Source: CAVYGN01 sp963796325
GTDB taxonomy: Bacteria > Spirochaetota > Brevinematia > Brevinematales > JAOACQ01
Direction: 5' to 3'
Length of the DNA: 64,000 nucleotides
NCBI GenBank assembly: GCA_963796325.1
Contig: CAWCLF010000001.1
Location: 1,178,001-1,242,000 of the forward strand
Shown here: one piece after another, positions 42,576 to 51,706 of the stretch
How the letters are laid out: the number at the start of each line of letters is the position of its first letter
How positions within the stretch are numbered: position 1 is the first letter of the stretch
Position numbers and translations under genes: made by a program
The notes under the pieces: generated by a model
Told to the model about the DNA's origin: nothing
The model's database searches: none
Seen by the model: the letters and a program-made list of their open reading frames with translations, nothing else

Positions 42576-43469
42576 ATGCATAACCGCGATTTGCAGGAAT
42601 TGCCAAAATTTGAGGATGAATGGAGTTATCTTTATTTCGAAAAGGGCATGATCGATCAATACCAGAAGTCCATAGCGTTTCACTATCTTGACCGGATTGT
42701 TTCGATACCTGTCGAAACCCTATGTGTGCTGATGCTGGGTCCGGGAACTTCAATAACTCATGAGGCAGTAAAATGTTTATCGGAAAGCCGCTGCCTGGTT
42801 GCCTGGACCGGAGAAATGGGTGTAAGGCTCTATTCGTACGGCTGTACCGGTACATATTCGTCAAGAAACTTGCTAAGACAGGCGGAATTATGGTCTGATC
42901 CGATAAAACGCGATGCCGTTGTCAGGTCAATGTATGCTAAAAGATTCGGCATCGATGCTCTGAAAGGTAACGAATCCATCGAACAGCTTCGTGGTATGGA
43001 AGGGTCACGTGTCCGCAAAACTTATAATAAACTATCCGAAGAATACGGTATTGAATGGAAAGGACGGAATTACGATCAGAATAACTGGAATAACTCGGAT
43101 CCTCTTAACCGCGCACTTTCTTCTGCGAATGCATGCCTGTATGGTATCGTTCATTCCGCTATTCTTTCATGCGGATTGTCGCCTGCGATCGGGTTCATTC
43201 ACACGGGTAAACAGTTATCTTTCGTTTATGATATCGCCGATCTTTATAAAACGGACATAACCATACCGATAGCTTTTCAGATAGTAAAAGATAATCCTGA
43301 ACATCTGGAAAGGGAAGTCCGATACCGCTGCCGGGATGAGTTCAGGAAAGACAGGATTATGAAGCGTATAATTCCCGACCTTAAGGAATTAATCTATGGT
43401 TGTGATTATGCTGGAGAATTCGAAACCATCGCAGAGAGGCGAGATGTCGCGGTTAGCGTTGGAAGTTAA
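42576..43469 (+). CDS. cas1: Adaptation integrase Cas1 (type I-E)
   Basis: 297 residues from the ATG at 42576, with AAGGAGG 7 bp upstream. Typical Cas1e segments are L-M-L-G-P-G-T-S-I-T-H-E-A-V (about 51-64), A-N-A-C-L-Y-G-I-V-H-S-A-I (about 188-200), G-F-I-H-T-G-K-Q-L-S-F-V-Y-D-I-A-D-L-Y-K (about 209-228). The metal-binding His and Asp are in the last segment and the Glu is near E-x-x-R-V-R-K-x-Y (about 145). With Cas2 it inserts new spacers. The gap of 88 bp to cas6e is the largest inside the operon after cas3. Confidence 0.95.
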   Translation: MHNRDLQELPKFEDEWSYLYFEKGMIDQYQKSIAFHYLDRIVSIPVETLCVLMLGPGTSITHEAVKCLSESRCLVAWTGEMGVRLYSYGCTGTYSSRNLLRQAELWSDPIKRDAVVRSMYAKRFGIDALKGNESIEQLRGMEGSRVRKTYNKLSEEYGIEWKGRNYDQNNWNNSDPLNRALSSANACLYGIVHSAILSCGLSPAIGFIHTGKQLSFVYDIADLYKTDITIPIAFQIVKDNPEHLEREVRYRCRDEFRKDRIMKRIIPDLKELIYGCDYAGEFETIAERRDVAVSVGS

Positions 43470-43674
43470 AGCGGGAGTTTTTGTCGCCGATATCAGTGCG
43501 AGGGTAAGGGTAAAACTCTGGAAAAAGATTGCAGAAGACTGGAAATTGAATGCTATCATGCTATATTCGACAAATAAAGAGCAATCGTATGGTATTTTAG
43601 TAAATGGCGACCCTTCCAGAACGGCCATGGATTTCGACGGTATTACTTTATTAAGTAAACCTGTAGATAGATAA
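43396..43674 (+). CDS. cas2: Adaptation protein Cas2 (type I-E)
   Basis: 92 residues beginning V-V-I-M-L-E-N. The start overlaps the 3' end of cas1 by 74 bp in another reading frame. V-F-V-A-D-I-S-A-R-V-R-V-K-L-W (about 28-42) is the hallmark of Cas2e. A long overlap of this type is unusual, but the N-terminal strand (M-V-V-I-M-L-E-N) matches the family so well that the start is secure. The first CRISPR repeat begins only 28 bp after the stop codon. Confidence 0.93.
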   Translation: MVVIMLENSKPSQRGEMSRLALEVKAGVFVADISARVRVKLWKKIAEDWKLNAIMLYSTNKEQSYGILVNGDPSRTAMDFDGITLLSKPVDR

Positions 43675-43702
43675 TTATTTGTTAGAATTTACAAACTTTA
43701 CT

Positions 43703-45500
43703 GTATTCCCCACATGCGTGGGGATGAACCGTCCGAATATAGCCATAAATTACCCCTCAATACGTATTCCCCACATGCGTGGGGATGAACCGGGAAGCTC
43801 CCCCATTTCTTCATCTGTCGACGGGTATTCCCCACATGCGTGGGGATGAACCGAGTAATCCGAATGGATGAAATTGTTTTATTTTGTATTCCCCACATGC
43901 GTGGGGATGAACCGTTGTCCGGTTCCCGCCGCCTGCCTCTCCCTTGGTATTCCCCACATGCGTGGGGATGAACCGTTCCAAAAAGACCGGGAAAACTACA
44001 AAACCGAGTATTCCCCACATGCGTGGGGATGAACCGCATGCAACCAATAAAATAAGAATTCTAAAAGAGTATTCCCCACATGCGTGGGGATGAACCGAAG
44101 GAATCTCGGGTTTTAAAATTCAAGAATGAGTATTCCCCACATGCGTGGGGATGAACCGTTATTAATGGGTTTGGTTGTAGAGACATATTTGTATTCCCCA
44201 CATGCGTGGGGATGAACCGCAGGAAATAAATTATCAGATCGTCACCAAAAAGTATTCCCCACATGCGTGGGGATGAACCGAATTACAAAAATAGAGGAAA
44301 TGCCTGATAAAAGTATTCCCCACATGCGTGGGGATGAACCGATCGCCAACCAGCGCAAGGATCACCACTTCAAGTATTCCCCACATGCGTGGGGATGAAC
44401 CGAATTAAAAGAAGCTCTCGCGCATCTTCCGGATGTATTCCCCACATGCGTGGGGATGAACCGCTCAAAGCGAAAAAGGCGGCCGCGGAATGAAAGTATT
44501 CCCCACATGCGTGGGGATGAACCGCTCATGCTTAATATTCCACCTCGCCATGGGAAGTATTCCCCACATGCGTGGGGATGAACCGACTCTCAACCCGCTG
44601 GAATACCACGAACCTCAGTATTCCCCACATGCGTGGGGATGAACCGCGGGGTTTGTTTCTCAATCTTATATACAACTAGTATTCCCCACATGCGTGGGGA
44701 TGAACCGTGACAATCGTTCCTGGTATTTCTTGTCTTTGTGTATTCCCCACATGCGTGGGGATGAACCGCAGGCCGGGTATAAATTCTTTGAAGATAACAG
44801 GTATTCCCCACATGCGTGGGGATGAACCGAAGCCCATCCCGATACTGGAGGAAGTAAAGAAGTATTCCCCACATGCGTGGGGATGAACCGCAAATTTCTG
44901 CCATACTGGAAGGGGAAGAGAAGTATTCCCCACATGCGTGGGGATGAACCGTGCGTATCGGGCGGAGCATCGGTATTCACTTTGTATTCCCCACATGCGT
45001 GGGGATGAACCGCTTGGCATCCGTAAAAGGCAAGCATCATTACGGTATTCCCCACATGCGTGGGGATGAACCGCGGGAAAACTCCCATGCCGCATCGTCT
45101 GAATAGTATTCCCCACATGCGTGGGGATGAACCGAAAATTTTAGATTTTGATAAAACCATTGGTTCGTATTCCCCACATGCGTGGGGATGAACCGAACCC
45201 GTTAGCAAATTTGTTTTTCAGTAATAAGTATTCCCCACATGCGTGGGGATGAACCGGATAAAATATGAATCAAACTGAAAAACAGGAAGTATTCCCCACA
45301 TGCGTGGGGATGAACCGTGCAAGCAAGTCCGTTACAGCCTGTTGTGTATGTATTCCCCACATGCGTGGGGATGAACCGGTCAGGGCCTCAATTTACGAAT
45401 TCCTGTGGATGTATTCCCCACATGCGTGGGGATGAACCGGCTGGTTGGTTATTGTTTTCATAACAACCTCCGTATTCCCCACATGCGTGGGGATTAATTT
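43703..45500 (+). CRISPR. Type I-E CRISPR array, 30 repeats, 29 spacers
   Basis: The 29-bp repeat starts GTATTCCCCACATGCG and ends TGGGGATGAACCG. Repeat starts fall at 43703 + 61n up to 45472, so every spacer is exactly 32 bp. The inner CCCC-ACATGCGT-GGGG part forms the crRNA stem. The last repeat (45472-45500) matches only its first 23 bases, marking the leader-distal end; the leader is therefore on the cas2 side. All 29 spacers differ from each other, and none obviously matches other parts of the window. Repeat copies other than the last look identical, which implies an active or recently active array. Confidence 0.98.
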
Positions 45501-45527
45501 ATAATAACTTCAGTTAAAGAATATTTA

Positions 45528-46505
45528 TTACCAGGCGTAATACTGCGGCGCTGCGCCTGCAGGCGGAAATATGCCGTCGAGCTCTTTCATCGTGCTTTCG
45601 TCGATCTTTATTTCGAGAGACCTCATGGATTCTTCGAGCTGGCCTACCGTGCGCGGCCCTATTATGGGGGCGGTAACCTGAGGCTGGTGCAGGAGCCATG
45701 CCAGAGCCATATCGGCGGGCCTTTCCCCGAGCCGCGAACAGAGTTTTTCCCATTTTTCGATCTGGGGCCTTAATTGATCGAGACTTTCCTGTGTCATTTT
45801 CGAGTTCCTGCGGCCGCCTTCGGTCTTTTCTATAATGCCCCCCAGGAGGCCTCCCCTTAAGGGACTCCAGATTATGAGCCCAACTCCATAATACTTGCAG
45901 GCCGGGATAACTTCCCTCTCTATCGCCCTTACAAGCAGATTGTACAGGCTCTGCTCGCATACAAGGCCCATGATATTCCTGTTTCTTGCCTCCTCGTTCG
46001 CCGCTGCGATGTCCCACCCTGCAAAATTGCTGCTTCCGACATAGATTATCTTCCCTTCACGCCGGAGCCGGTCCATCGCCTCCCAGATCTCCTCCCATGG
46101 AGTGCTCCTGTCGACATGGTGCATCTGGTAGATATCGATATGATCTGTCCGGAGCCTTTTCAGGCTGTCTTCGCAGCACCTTTTAATCTGGAGGGCGCAC
46201 AGGCCGACGCCGTTGGCATCCTTATAAGCGCCGCCGTAAACCTTCGTTGCGAGGATCACCCGGGACCTTCTCCCTTTGTCCTCGTCCAGCCATCTGCCTA
46301 TGATGCTTTCCGTAACCCCTTCGCCCCGGGGCTCCCCGTACATGTTCGCCGTATCGAATATGTTTATTCCAAGCTCGAGGGCTTTGTCCATAATCGAGAA
46401 GCTTTCCTTTTCCGGCGTGATATTGCCGAAATTGCCGAAGTTCATTGTACCCAGGCAGAGCCTGCTGATCTTAAGGCCTGTCCTTCCCAGATTCATATAT
46501 TCCAT
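45528..46505 (-). CDS. Aldo/keto reductase
   Basis: 325 residues. AKR family features: D-T-A-N-M-Y-G (about 51-57, catalytic Asp and Tyr), Q-M-H-H-V-D (about 121-126) and the C-terminal P-I-I-G-P-R-T-V-G-Q-L (about 277-287, NADPH binding). The family reduces aldehydes and ketones; the YajO/PdxI-like branch is closest in layout. It is convergent with the CRISPR array, and its stop is 27 bp from the last repeat. Confidence 0.92.
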   Translation of the reverse strand: MEYMNLGRTGLKISRLCLGTMNFGNFGNITPEKESFSIMDKALELGINIFDTANMYGEPRGEGVTESIIGRWLDEDKGRRSRVILATKVYGGAYKDANGVGLCALQIKRCCEDSLKRLRTDHIDIYQMHHVDRSTPWEEIWEAMDRLRREGKIIYVGSSNFAGWDIAAANEEARNRNIMGLVCEQSLYNLLVRAIEREVIPACKYYGVGLIIWSPLRGGLLGGIIEKTEGGRRNSKMTQESLDQLRPQIEKWEKLCSRLGERPADMALAWLLHQPQVTAPIIGPRTVGQLEESMRSLEIKIDESTMKELDGIFPPAGAAPQYYAW

Positions 46506-46610
46506 ATCTTACCCCCTCTGCATTAATAAAGCCCATGTAAATTCACTCTATGGAACGGAATTGATAAGATTTCAAAGCGCAAATGAATGGATAAAAGCCG
46601 GGGTTTATTA

Positions 46611-46706
46611 TTAAAACCTGACGAAATGGCCCAGCCAGAAAATGAAAAGAATCGCAAGCACATGCAGGATCCACCATCCGGGTTTGAATAATAATATTTT
46701 ACTCAT
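46611..46706 (-). CDS. 31-residue single-pass membrane peptide
   Basis: ATG at 46704-46706 to TAA at 46611-46613, with GGGAGG 7 bp upstream. The peptide starts M-S-K-I-L-L-F-K-P-G-W-W and has one hydrophobic helix (about 11-26) rich in Trp, Leu, Ile and Phe. It follows the gene at 46719-47201 by 12 bp, so it may be co-translated as a small accessory subunit. No family is recognised; the good ribosome binding site is the main support. Confidence 0.6.
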   Translation of the reverse strand: MSKILLFKPGWWILHVLAILFIFWLGHFVRF

Positions 46707-46718
46707 AATTGCCTCCCT

Positions 46719-47201
46719 TTACATCCACAGGATATGACCCAATGAAAATACCACGGAGAGAGTGACGATATGAACGAACCAGTACCCCATGTTCGGATAT
46801 CTGAAAAATCGCCCCTTGCGGCGAGGGGTGTCCAGGTTCGACGGGATCGTCATTTCCAGTTCGAAGAGGAGTTTTCCTATGCAGAAAACGGAAAAGAGCG
46901 AGATGATGTCGGGCCACAGCGGAAAATGCTTGGGGGTCAGCGTGAAAGCCGTCATACAGACGGCCCCGATGATGACCAGCATGCCGTTCAAAAGATAGGC
47001 GAACGGGAAAAGCTTTTTGATCATGAATAATGAAGTAACGATAAAAATCGCCATAAGGCCGGCAATAAAGGGGACGAAATCAACTAAGAGGGCCCTTTCG
47101 CCGTAAATGGGATGGATCCCGAAATGAAGAAGAAAGCCTCCAAGAGTCACAAAAACAAGCGCTGACAGAAGAAAAATCTTCAGGTACTTCTTTTGCGTCA
47201 T
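46719..47201 (-). CDS. Four- or five-TM membrane protein, unknown function
   Basis: 160 residues from the ATG at 47201, which is preceded by AGGAGG; a longer frame starts at 47240 without such a site. Hydrophobic segments lie at about 7-26, 35-57, 65-90, 96-112 and 137-158. There is a charged loop (about 113-133) with Arg/Lys. The sequence has no motif I can name. It is likely in an operon with the 31-residue peptide, and an inverted-repeat site lies upstream (47256-47273). Confidence 0.6.
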   Translation of the reverse strand: MTQKKYLKIFLLSALVFVTLGGFLLHFGIHPIYGERALLVDFVPFIAGLMAIFIVTSLFMIKKLFPFAYLLNGMLVIIGAVCMTAFTLTPKHFPLWPDIISLFSVFCIGKLLFELEMTIPSNLDTPRRKGRFFRYPNMGYWFVHIVTLSVVFSLGHILWM

Positions 47202-47255
47202 GGCAAACCTCCTATCTATTCTATAATATAAAAAATTCATTTTATATTAATACAA

Positions 47256-47273
47256 ATTTACCGTATTGTAAAT
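47256..47273 (-). promoter_or_regulatory. Inverted repeat upstream of the membrane protein operon
   Basis: ATTTAC-CGTATT-GTAAAT is a perfect 6-bp dyad inside a longer AT-rich partial palindrome. It sits 55 bp before the ATG of the membrane protein gene, where a repressor of TetR, MarR or similar type could act. Confidence 0.4.
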
Positions 47274-47315
47274 ACAAATTGGTTTTTTTAGCAATAAATT
47301 TATTAGGATGTGATA

Positions 47316-48110
47316 TTATTCTGCTGCCGGGACCTTTTTCCTGTAAACAACGGAAGCCGAGGCCTGGTGCAGGGGCATTATTGTAACTTCCGATATCTGG
47401 ACGTTTTCCGGTGCGGAAAGGGCATAAAAGACAGCGTCCGCCACGTCTTTCGCTTCGAGAGGCCTGATCCCCTCGTAAAAATTTTTGGCCCTGTTTTCGT
47501 CCCCATGAAACCGTACGATGCTGAACTCGGTCCAGGCGTATCCGGGCTGGATGTTTGTGACCCTGATAGGCCTGTCGACGACTTCCATCCTGATCGCATC
47601 CGATATGAACCTGACCGCAGCTTTGGTAGCGCAGTAGACTGCGCCTTCAGGGTAAGCCTGGGTTCCGGCGATCGACCCCATGTTGATGATGTGCGCCGGC
47701 GCATCAAAAGGCAGGAGTTTCATGAAAAGCCTGGTTACATAAAGCAGGCCTTTTATATTGGTGTCGATCATGGTGTCCCATTCATCAGTTTTTCCATCCT
47801 GCAGTTTTTCAAAACCGAGTGCGAGCCCCGCGTTATTAATAAGTATATCAATTTTTTTCCAATCCCCGGGAAGGCTGTCGAACCAGTGCTCTACGGATTC
47901 ACGGTCCCTGACGTCAAGCTGTCCGGAATAAATGTCCGACCGGAAACGGCGTTTTATGCCGAAGGATACATCGTTAAGTTTATCTATCCTCCTGGCGCAC
48001 AGAATAAGACGGCAGCCCGCCTCCGCCAGCTTTTCGGCGCATGCCTGCCCGAATCCGCTTGAAGCCCCGGTTATAAAGACTGTTTTGCCCTTGAGAATGT
48101 TTTCGGCCAT
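47316..48110 (-). CDS. Short-chain dehydrogenase/reductase
   Basis: 264 residues. NAD(P) binding T-G-A-S-S-G-F-G (about 14-21), N-N-A-G (about 92-95), catalytic Ser in M-G-S-I-A-G-T (about 145) and Y-C-A-T-K-A-A (about 160-166, Tyr and Lys) define a classical SDR. It is closest in layout to the YdfG/serine 3-dehydrogenase group, which oxidises beta-hydroxy acids. The gene stands alone, divergent from the P460 operon. Confidence 0.92.
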   Translation of the reverse strand: MAENILKGKTVFITGASSGFGQACAEKLAEAGCRLILCARRIDKLNDVSFGIKRRFRSDIYSGQLDVRDRESVEHWFDSLPGDWKKIDILINNAGLALGFEKLQDGKTDEWDTMIDTNIKGLLYVTRLFMKLLPFDAPAHIINMGSIAGTQAYPEGAVYCATKAAVRFISDAIRMEVVDRPIRVTNIQPGYAWTEFSIVRFHGDENRAKNFYEGIRPLEAKDVADAVFYALSAPENVQISEVTIMPLHQASASVVYRKKVPAAE

Positions 48111-48209
48111 ATAAACCTCCCGGACTTATGTTAATCAGCCAGTATTATGTAATTTTAATAAATCGATCCCTTTTTCGGCAAATATATTTATTGCAGGGGC
48201 AAGGAAAAT

Positions 48210-48238
48210 TTGACATTAATAGCATTAATAATTAATTT
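48210..48238 (+). promoter_or_regulatory. Possible promoter of the c-heme operon
   Basis: TTGACA (48210-48215), a 17-bp AT-rich spacer and TAATTT (48233-48238). It lies about 75 bp before the cytochrome P460-like gene, whose ATG is preceded by GAGGAGGG. Confidence 0.5.
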
Positions 48239-48313
48239 TATTTTATTGATTATACAGGCAGAAATTCAGTACCCGGTCCTGAATCCTTCCGGCAGCAGAT
48301 CGAGGAGGGTCAT

Positions 48314-48820
48314 ATGAAAAGAATATTCATAACAGCCGCTGTATTGTCGGCGGTTTTTATTTCCGTTGCGGCCATATTTCCTAAAAAGGACCTTTTGCCC
48401 CTGACGAAGGAAAATATAACCCCCGAACTCCTCTGGAAGAGAGTAACGGCGGAGGATGATTATCACAAGTACGCGTCATGGCCCGAACGGAAGCCGATGC
48501 AGCCCGGCGCTTCTCCCCATGGAGCTTTCGACAATGTATTTATCAACGATATTGTCGCGGGATCGATACCGCTTACCAATAAGCCGCTTCCCTTCGGTTC
48601 GCTCATTGTCAAGGAAGGCTACAATATCGATAAGGAATTGATAAACATTCTGGTTATTACAAAGATCAGCAATTTCAACCCTGAAAATAACGACTGGTAC
48701 TGGGCCAGGTTTGCCCCGGACGGCAAGGCCTTATACTCGGGAAAGGTCCAGGCCTGCATCAATTGCCATCTTCCATTCAGCAGGAACGATTACCTGATCA
48801 GTCATAAACTGGAAAAGTGA
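48314..48820 (+). CDS. Cytochrome P460-like c-type heme protein
   Basis: 168 residues with a signal peptide (about 1-22). The C-terminal C-I-N-C-H (about 148-152) is the c-heme attachment site, and W-Y-W-A-R-F-A-P-D-G (about 134-143) with the later H-x-P-F-S-x-N-D-Y fits the P460 domain. Cytochrome P460 enzymes oxidise hydroxylamine or act on NO, but related proteins have other roles. The key cross-linked Lys cannot be identified with confidence. The stop overlaps the start of a cyclase gene with its own c-heme motif. Confidence 0.82.
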   Translation: MKRIFITAAVLSAVFISVAAIFPKKDLLPLTKENITPELLWKRVTAEDDYHKYASWPERKPMQPGASPHGAFDNVFINDIVAGSIPLTNKPLPFGSLIVKEGYNIDKELINILVITKISNFNPENNDWYWARFAPDGKALYSGKVQACINCHLPFSRNDYLISHKLEK

Positions 48821-50250
48821 TGATGAAAAGAGGCTATTTTTCATCAATCGAATTCAGGATCATTACACTCATAACAGCCGTTATGCTCTTTTTCGGAGTT
48901 TTCATAGTTTATTTCATGTACTACAACCAGAGATCCAACCTTATCCAGTCCGCCGAAAGGGGTATATATCTCAACACCGAAACGCTTCTAACCATGCTCA
49001 GGAATATGATGCTGGACGGCAAGGCCCCCCTGCTTGTCCGCAGCATGTACGAATTGGGCGAATTAAGCGACTACAAGTCGATTTCAATTTACAGGACGAA
49101 CGGGACCCTGGCATTCAGCGATTACAGTACTTTGAATGCGGTTAACTCCAGGCAGAAGAAGATCCGCTTCGAGAAGACCCCGAGGATTGAGGACATCCGA
49201 AGCGCAGCACAAAAAGAGCATATTACCAGAGATGTGACGGATACGATAGAGAGCGGATCTCCGAAGCAGGAGTTTTACAACCAGGCTAGGGAGCTCGAAT
49301 ACTATTACCCTATAGTAAACCAGTCGGAATGCATGGCCTGCCATGCCAACACTTTTCCCTACCGGGGGGTTATAAATTACCGCCTGTCGCTTGCTGCGAC
49401 ATACAGGCAGATTAACGATACAGGAAATTTCATAACTGTTTTTTTTATTGCAGCCGGCATATTCATGGTATCCGTACTTATAATTTTATTCAGGTATCTG
49501 TTCATCAGGCCTCTTAAAAAGATCGGATCGGCGATCGAGCGGCTGGGCAGGGGCGATTTCAACGCAAGGTGCGGATTAAAACAGCATGACGAACTTGGAA
49601 GTCTTGCCGAACAGATCGATTTGATGATCAAGGGGCTCGAGGAACGATTCATCCTCGGGAAATACGTATCCGGATCGACTATCGACCAGGTGCAGAAGGG
49701 GGGAGGTCCTTCCGGCAATGTCACGCGGAAAAGTATTATCGTGATGTTTTCAGATATCAGGAGTTTTACCCCGTATGCGGAAGCACATCCGCCTGAAATT
49801 GTCATTGAAAACCTAAACAGGGTCCTGGAGGTGCAGGCGGAAGCAGTGGAACAATGCGGGGGCGATGTCGACAAGTTCATAGGAGACGCTATCATGGCGG
49901 TTTTCAGCGACGAATCCGTAGCCCTCCGCTGCGCTTTCGATATGATCGGGAAAGTGAAGTCTCTCGGGCTCGGACTTGAAATCGGCATAGGGATCAACAA
50001 GGGCGAGGCGATTTCCGGCAATATAGGCAGCAAGAACCGCAGGGAATATGCAGTAATAGGTGATACGGTCAATGTTGCGTCGAGGCTTTGTTCTCTTGCA
50101 AGGCCGGGAGGTACGGTTTTAACTTCGGGGGACTTTTTCGGCGCCGTTAAGGACGAATCCGATGCCGTTTTGCTGAAAGGACAGCGTATTAAGGGCAGAA
50201 AACAGCTCATGGATATATACAGGATAAATTCGGTCAAAGTGAAATCATGA
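48820..50250 (+). CDS. Adenylate/guanylate cyclase with DUF3365 c-heme sensor
   Basis: 477 residues counted from the ATG at 48820 (TGATG overlap; the next ATG at 48823 is equivalent). TM about 14-36, DUF3365/Tll0287-like periplasmic domain (about 37-200) with C-M-A-C-H near residues 170-175, TM about 207-228, HAMP (about 229-280), and a class III cyclase domain (about 300-440). The metal Asp residues lie in F-S-D-I-R and F-I-G-D-A; D-K-F and the I-G-D-T-V-N-V-A-S-R segment suggest ATP rather than GTP as substrate. It probably senses a ligand, redox state or gas through heme and makes cAMP. Confidence 0.88.
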   Translation: MMKRGYFSSIEFRIITLITAVMLFFGVFIVYFMYYNQRSNLIQSAERGIYLNTETLLTMLRNMMLDGKAPLLVRSMYELGELSDYKSISIYRTNGTLAFSDYSTLNAVNSRQKKIRFEKTPRIEDIRSAAQKEHITRDVTDTIESGSPKQEFYNQARELEYYYPIVNQSECMACHANTFPYRGVINYRLSLAATYRQINDTGNFITVFFIAAGIFMVSVLIILFRYLFIRPLKKIGSAIERLGRGDFNARCGLKQHDELGSLAEQIDLMIKGLEERFILGKYVSGSTIDQVQKGGGPSGNVTRKSIIVMFSDIRSFTPYAEAHPPEIVIENLNRVLEVQAEAVEQCGGDVDKFIGDAIMAVFSDESVALRCAFDMIGKVKSLGLGLEIGIGINKGEAISGNIGSKNRREYAVIGDTVNVASRLCSLARPGGTVLTSGDFFGAVKDESDAVLLKGQRIKGRKQLMDIYRINSVKVKS

Positions 50251-50251
50251 T

Positions 50252-50938
50252 ATGAAAATCCTTAAAATCATAGCTATACATGGTTCCTTCCTTGTCTTTA
50301 TCGCCGCCGCTATTGCGGCTCTTGCCTCGGTTAAAACCGTCGATATTGATATCGGTGAAGGAGACAGTCCTTCGGCGCTGCATGGTCCGGTCAAAATTAC
50401 GCTAAGCGGTCTCGATATTGCCCATGACGCGGCGGGTTCGGCGTCAGTTTCATCTTTTATCACTGTTTCCGGTCCGGAAGGGACTTCAAACCTGGCCGTC
50501 GGGATAAATTCACCGGCATTTTACCGCGGAACAGGGATATACCAGAAGGGTTATTACATTGGCTTCAAAAAGCTCGGCATCGTTTTCGGCGGCAAGTCCT
50601 TTTTTATTAAGGATCCCGATACACCGGTTACGTTAAATGACGGCAGCGTCCTTTATATCCGTCCTTACGAATTGAAAGATGGAATACTGTCGTATTATTA
50701 CGAGATTTTCAATAAAAACGGTGAAGCCTCCGGCAGCGGCGTATTAAGCCGGATGGACCTGAATAATTCTTTATCAAGCAAATACGGACTGCGAATATCT
50801 GCCGAGGAATACAGGGCCGTATCGAATCTGAGGATCGTGGAATCTCCATTTTCAGGACTGCTGGGTTTGTCGGCTGCGGCGTTCCTTGTTTTAAACGGCT
50901 TATTTATTTTCATCCCTCTGAAGGGAAAGGAAAAATGA
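50252..50938 (+). CDS. resB: ResB-like cytochrome c biogenesis protein
   Basis: 228 residues, shorter than classical ResB (about 330-550). There is an N-terminal membrane segment (about 7-27), a periplasmic beta-rich domain (about 30-200) and a C-terminal membrane segment (about 204-223). The G-x-Y-Q-K-G-Y-Y-I-G-F-like strand and its place directly before a CcsA gene identify it. ResB and CcsA together form the System II heme-ligation complex. The reduced form with two membrane segments is seen in some delta-proteobacteria and spirochaetes. Confidence 0.75.
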   Translation: MKILKIIAIHGSFLVFIAAAIAALASVKTVDIDIGEGDSPSALHGPVKITLSGLDIAHDAAGSASVSSFITVSGPEGTSNLAVGINSPAFYRGTGIYQKGYYIGFKKLGIVFGGKSFFIKDPDTPVTLNDGSVLYIRPYELKDGILSYYYEIFNKNGEASGSGVLSRMDLNNSLSSKYGLRISAEEYRAVSNLRIVESPFSGLLGLSAAAFLVLNGLFIFIPLKGKEK

Positions 50939-50939
50939 A

Positions 50940-51677
50940 ATGGGACTATCTATAGAGACTCTCCTTATTCTAACGGCATCATTATGCATTTCAGCTTATA
51001 TAATTATAAGTTTATTAAGGAAGGCTGCACACGCAATTCTTCCCATTGCAGGCCTCGCTTTCCTTGCTCTCTGGATAGCCGGAAGATCCGTTACGGCCAT
51101 GCATGCACCGTTTTCCGGAATTTACGAATCTCTTTTGTTTTTCAGTTTTCTCTATGTTTTAAAGGTTGCGGTGCTGTCCGTTTTCCCCGGACCTGTAAAG
51201 GCATATTTATTGATACCCGCAGTCATCATGATGATAGCAGGTCTTGTCCTGCCTCCGGAAATGAAAATTGCAAATGCCGTACCCATGGTCCTGAAATCAT
51301 TCTGGATATGGCTGCATGTTCCAGGCATATTCATCGGCTATGTATCTCTCTTAGCGGGCTTCGTTCTGACGCTGGCATCCAATATGGGGCTCTCAAATCT
51401 GGAAGAATATATCGGCAGCGAAATGAAGCTTGCCTATTTTTTTACGGCTTTCGGAATAATTACAGGGGGATTCTGGGCGCAGCTGTCCTGGGGCTCTTTC
51501 TGGAGCTGGGACCCTAAAGAAACCTGGGCGCTTTTTACCTGGGCGTGGCTTATCCTTGAAAGGCACTGCAAAAAACCCGCCCTCCGGAGCGCCGTTATCT
51601 ATGCCGCGATGCTCTCGATGCTTTTCAATTATTTCGGCGTGACTTTTTTGCTGCAGGGCCTGCATTCTTACAGGTAG
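50940..51677 (+). CDS. ccsA: CcsA/ResC-type cytochrome c biogenesis protein
   Basis: 245 residues with about eight membrane segments. The WWD-type motif W-G-S-F-W-S-W-D-P-K-E-T-W-A-L (about 181-195) is diagnostic. Conserved His residues lie in W-L-H-V-P-G (about 122) and near the end in G-L-H-S-Y-R. It carries heme across the membrane and ligates it to C-x-x-C-H proteins. It follows the ResB gene by 1 bp; the likely clients are the two c-heme proteins encoded just upstream. Confidence 0.93.
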   Translation: MGLSIETLLILTASLCISAYIIISLLRKAAHAILPIAGLAFLALWIAGRSVTAMHAPFSGIYESLLFFSFLYVLKVAVLSVFPGPVKAYLLIPAVIMMIAGLVLPPEMKIANAVPMVLKSFWIWLHVPGIFIGYVSLLAGFVLTLASNMGLSNLEEYIGSEMKLAYFFTAFGIITGGFWAQLSWGSFWSWDPKETWALFTWAWLILERHCKKPALRSAVIYAAMLSMLFNYFGVTFLLQGLHSYR

Positions 51678-51706
51678 CGTTCAATTTCATTCGGACCGTC
51701 AAAAGA

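Noticed and set aside
43698..45208. Long minus-strand frames across the array with repeated H-P-H-A-C-G-E-Y and S-S-P-R-M-W-G-I
   Set aside because: These are translations of the CRISPR repeat in its three frames; the 61-bp period keeps shifting the frame, giving a well-known type of false protein.
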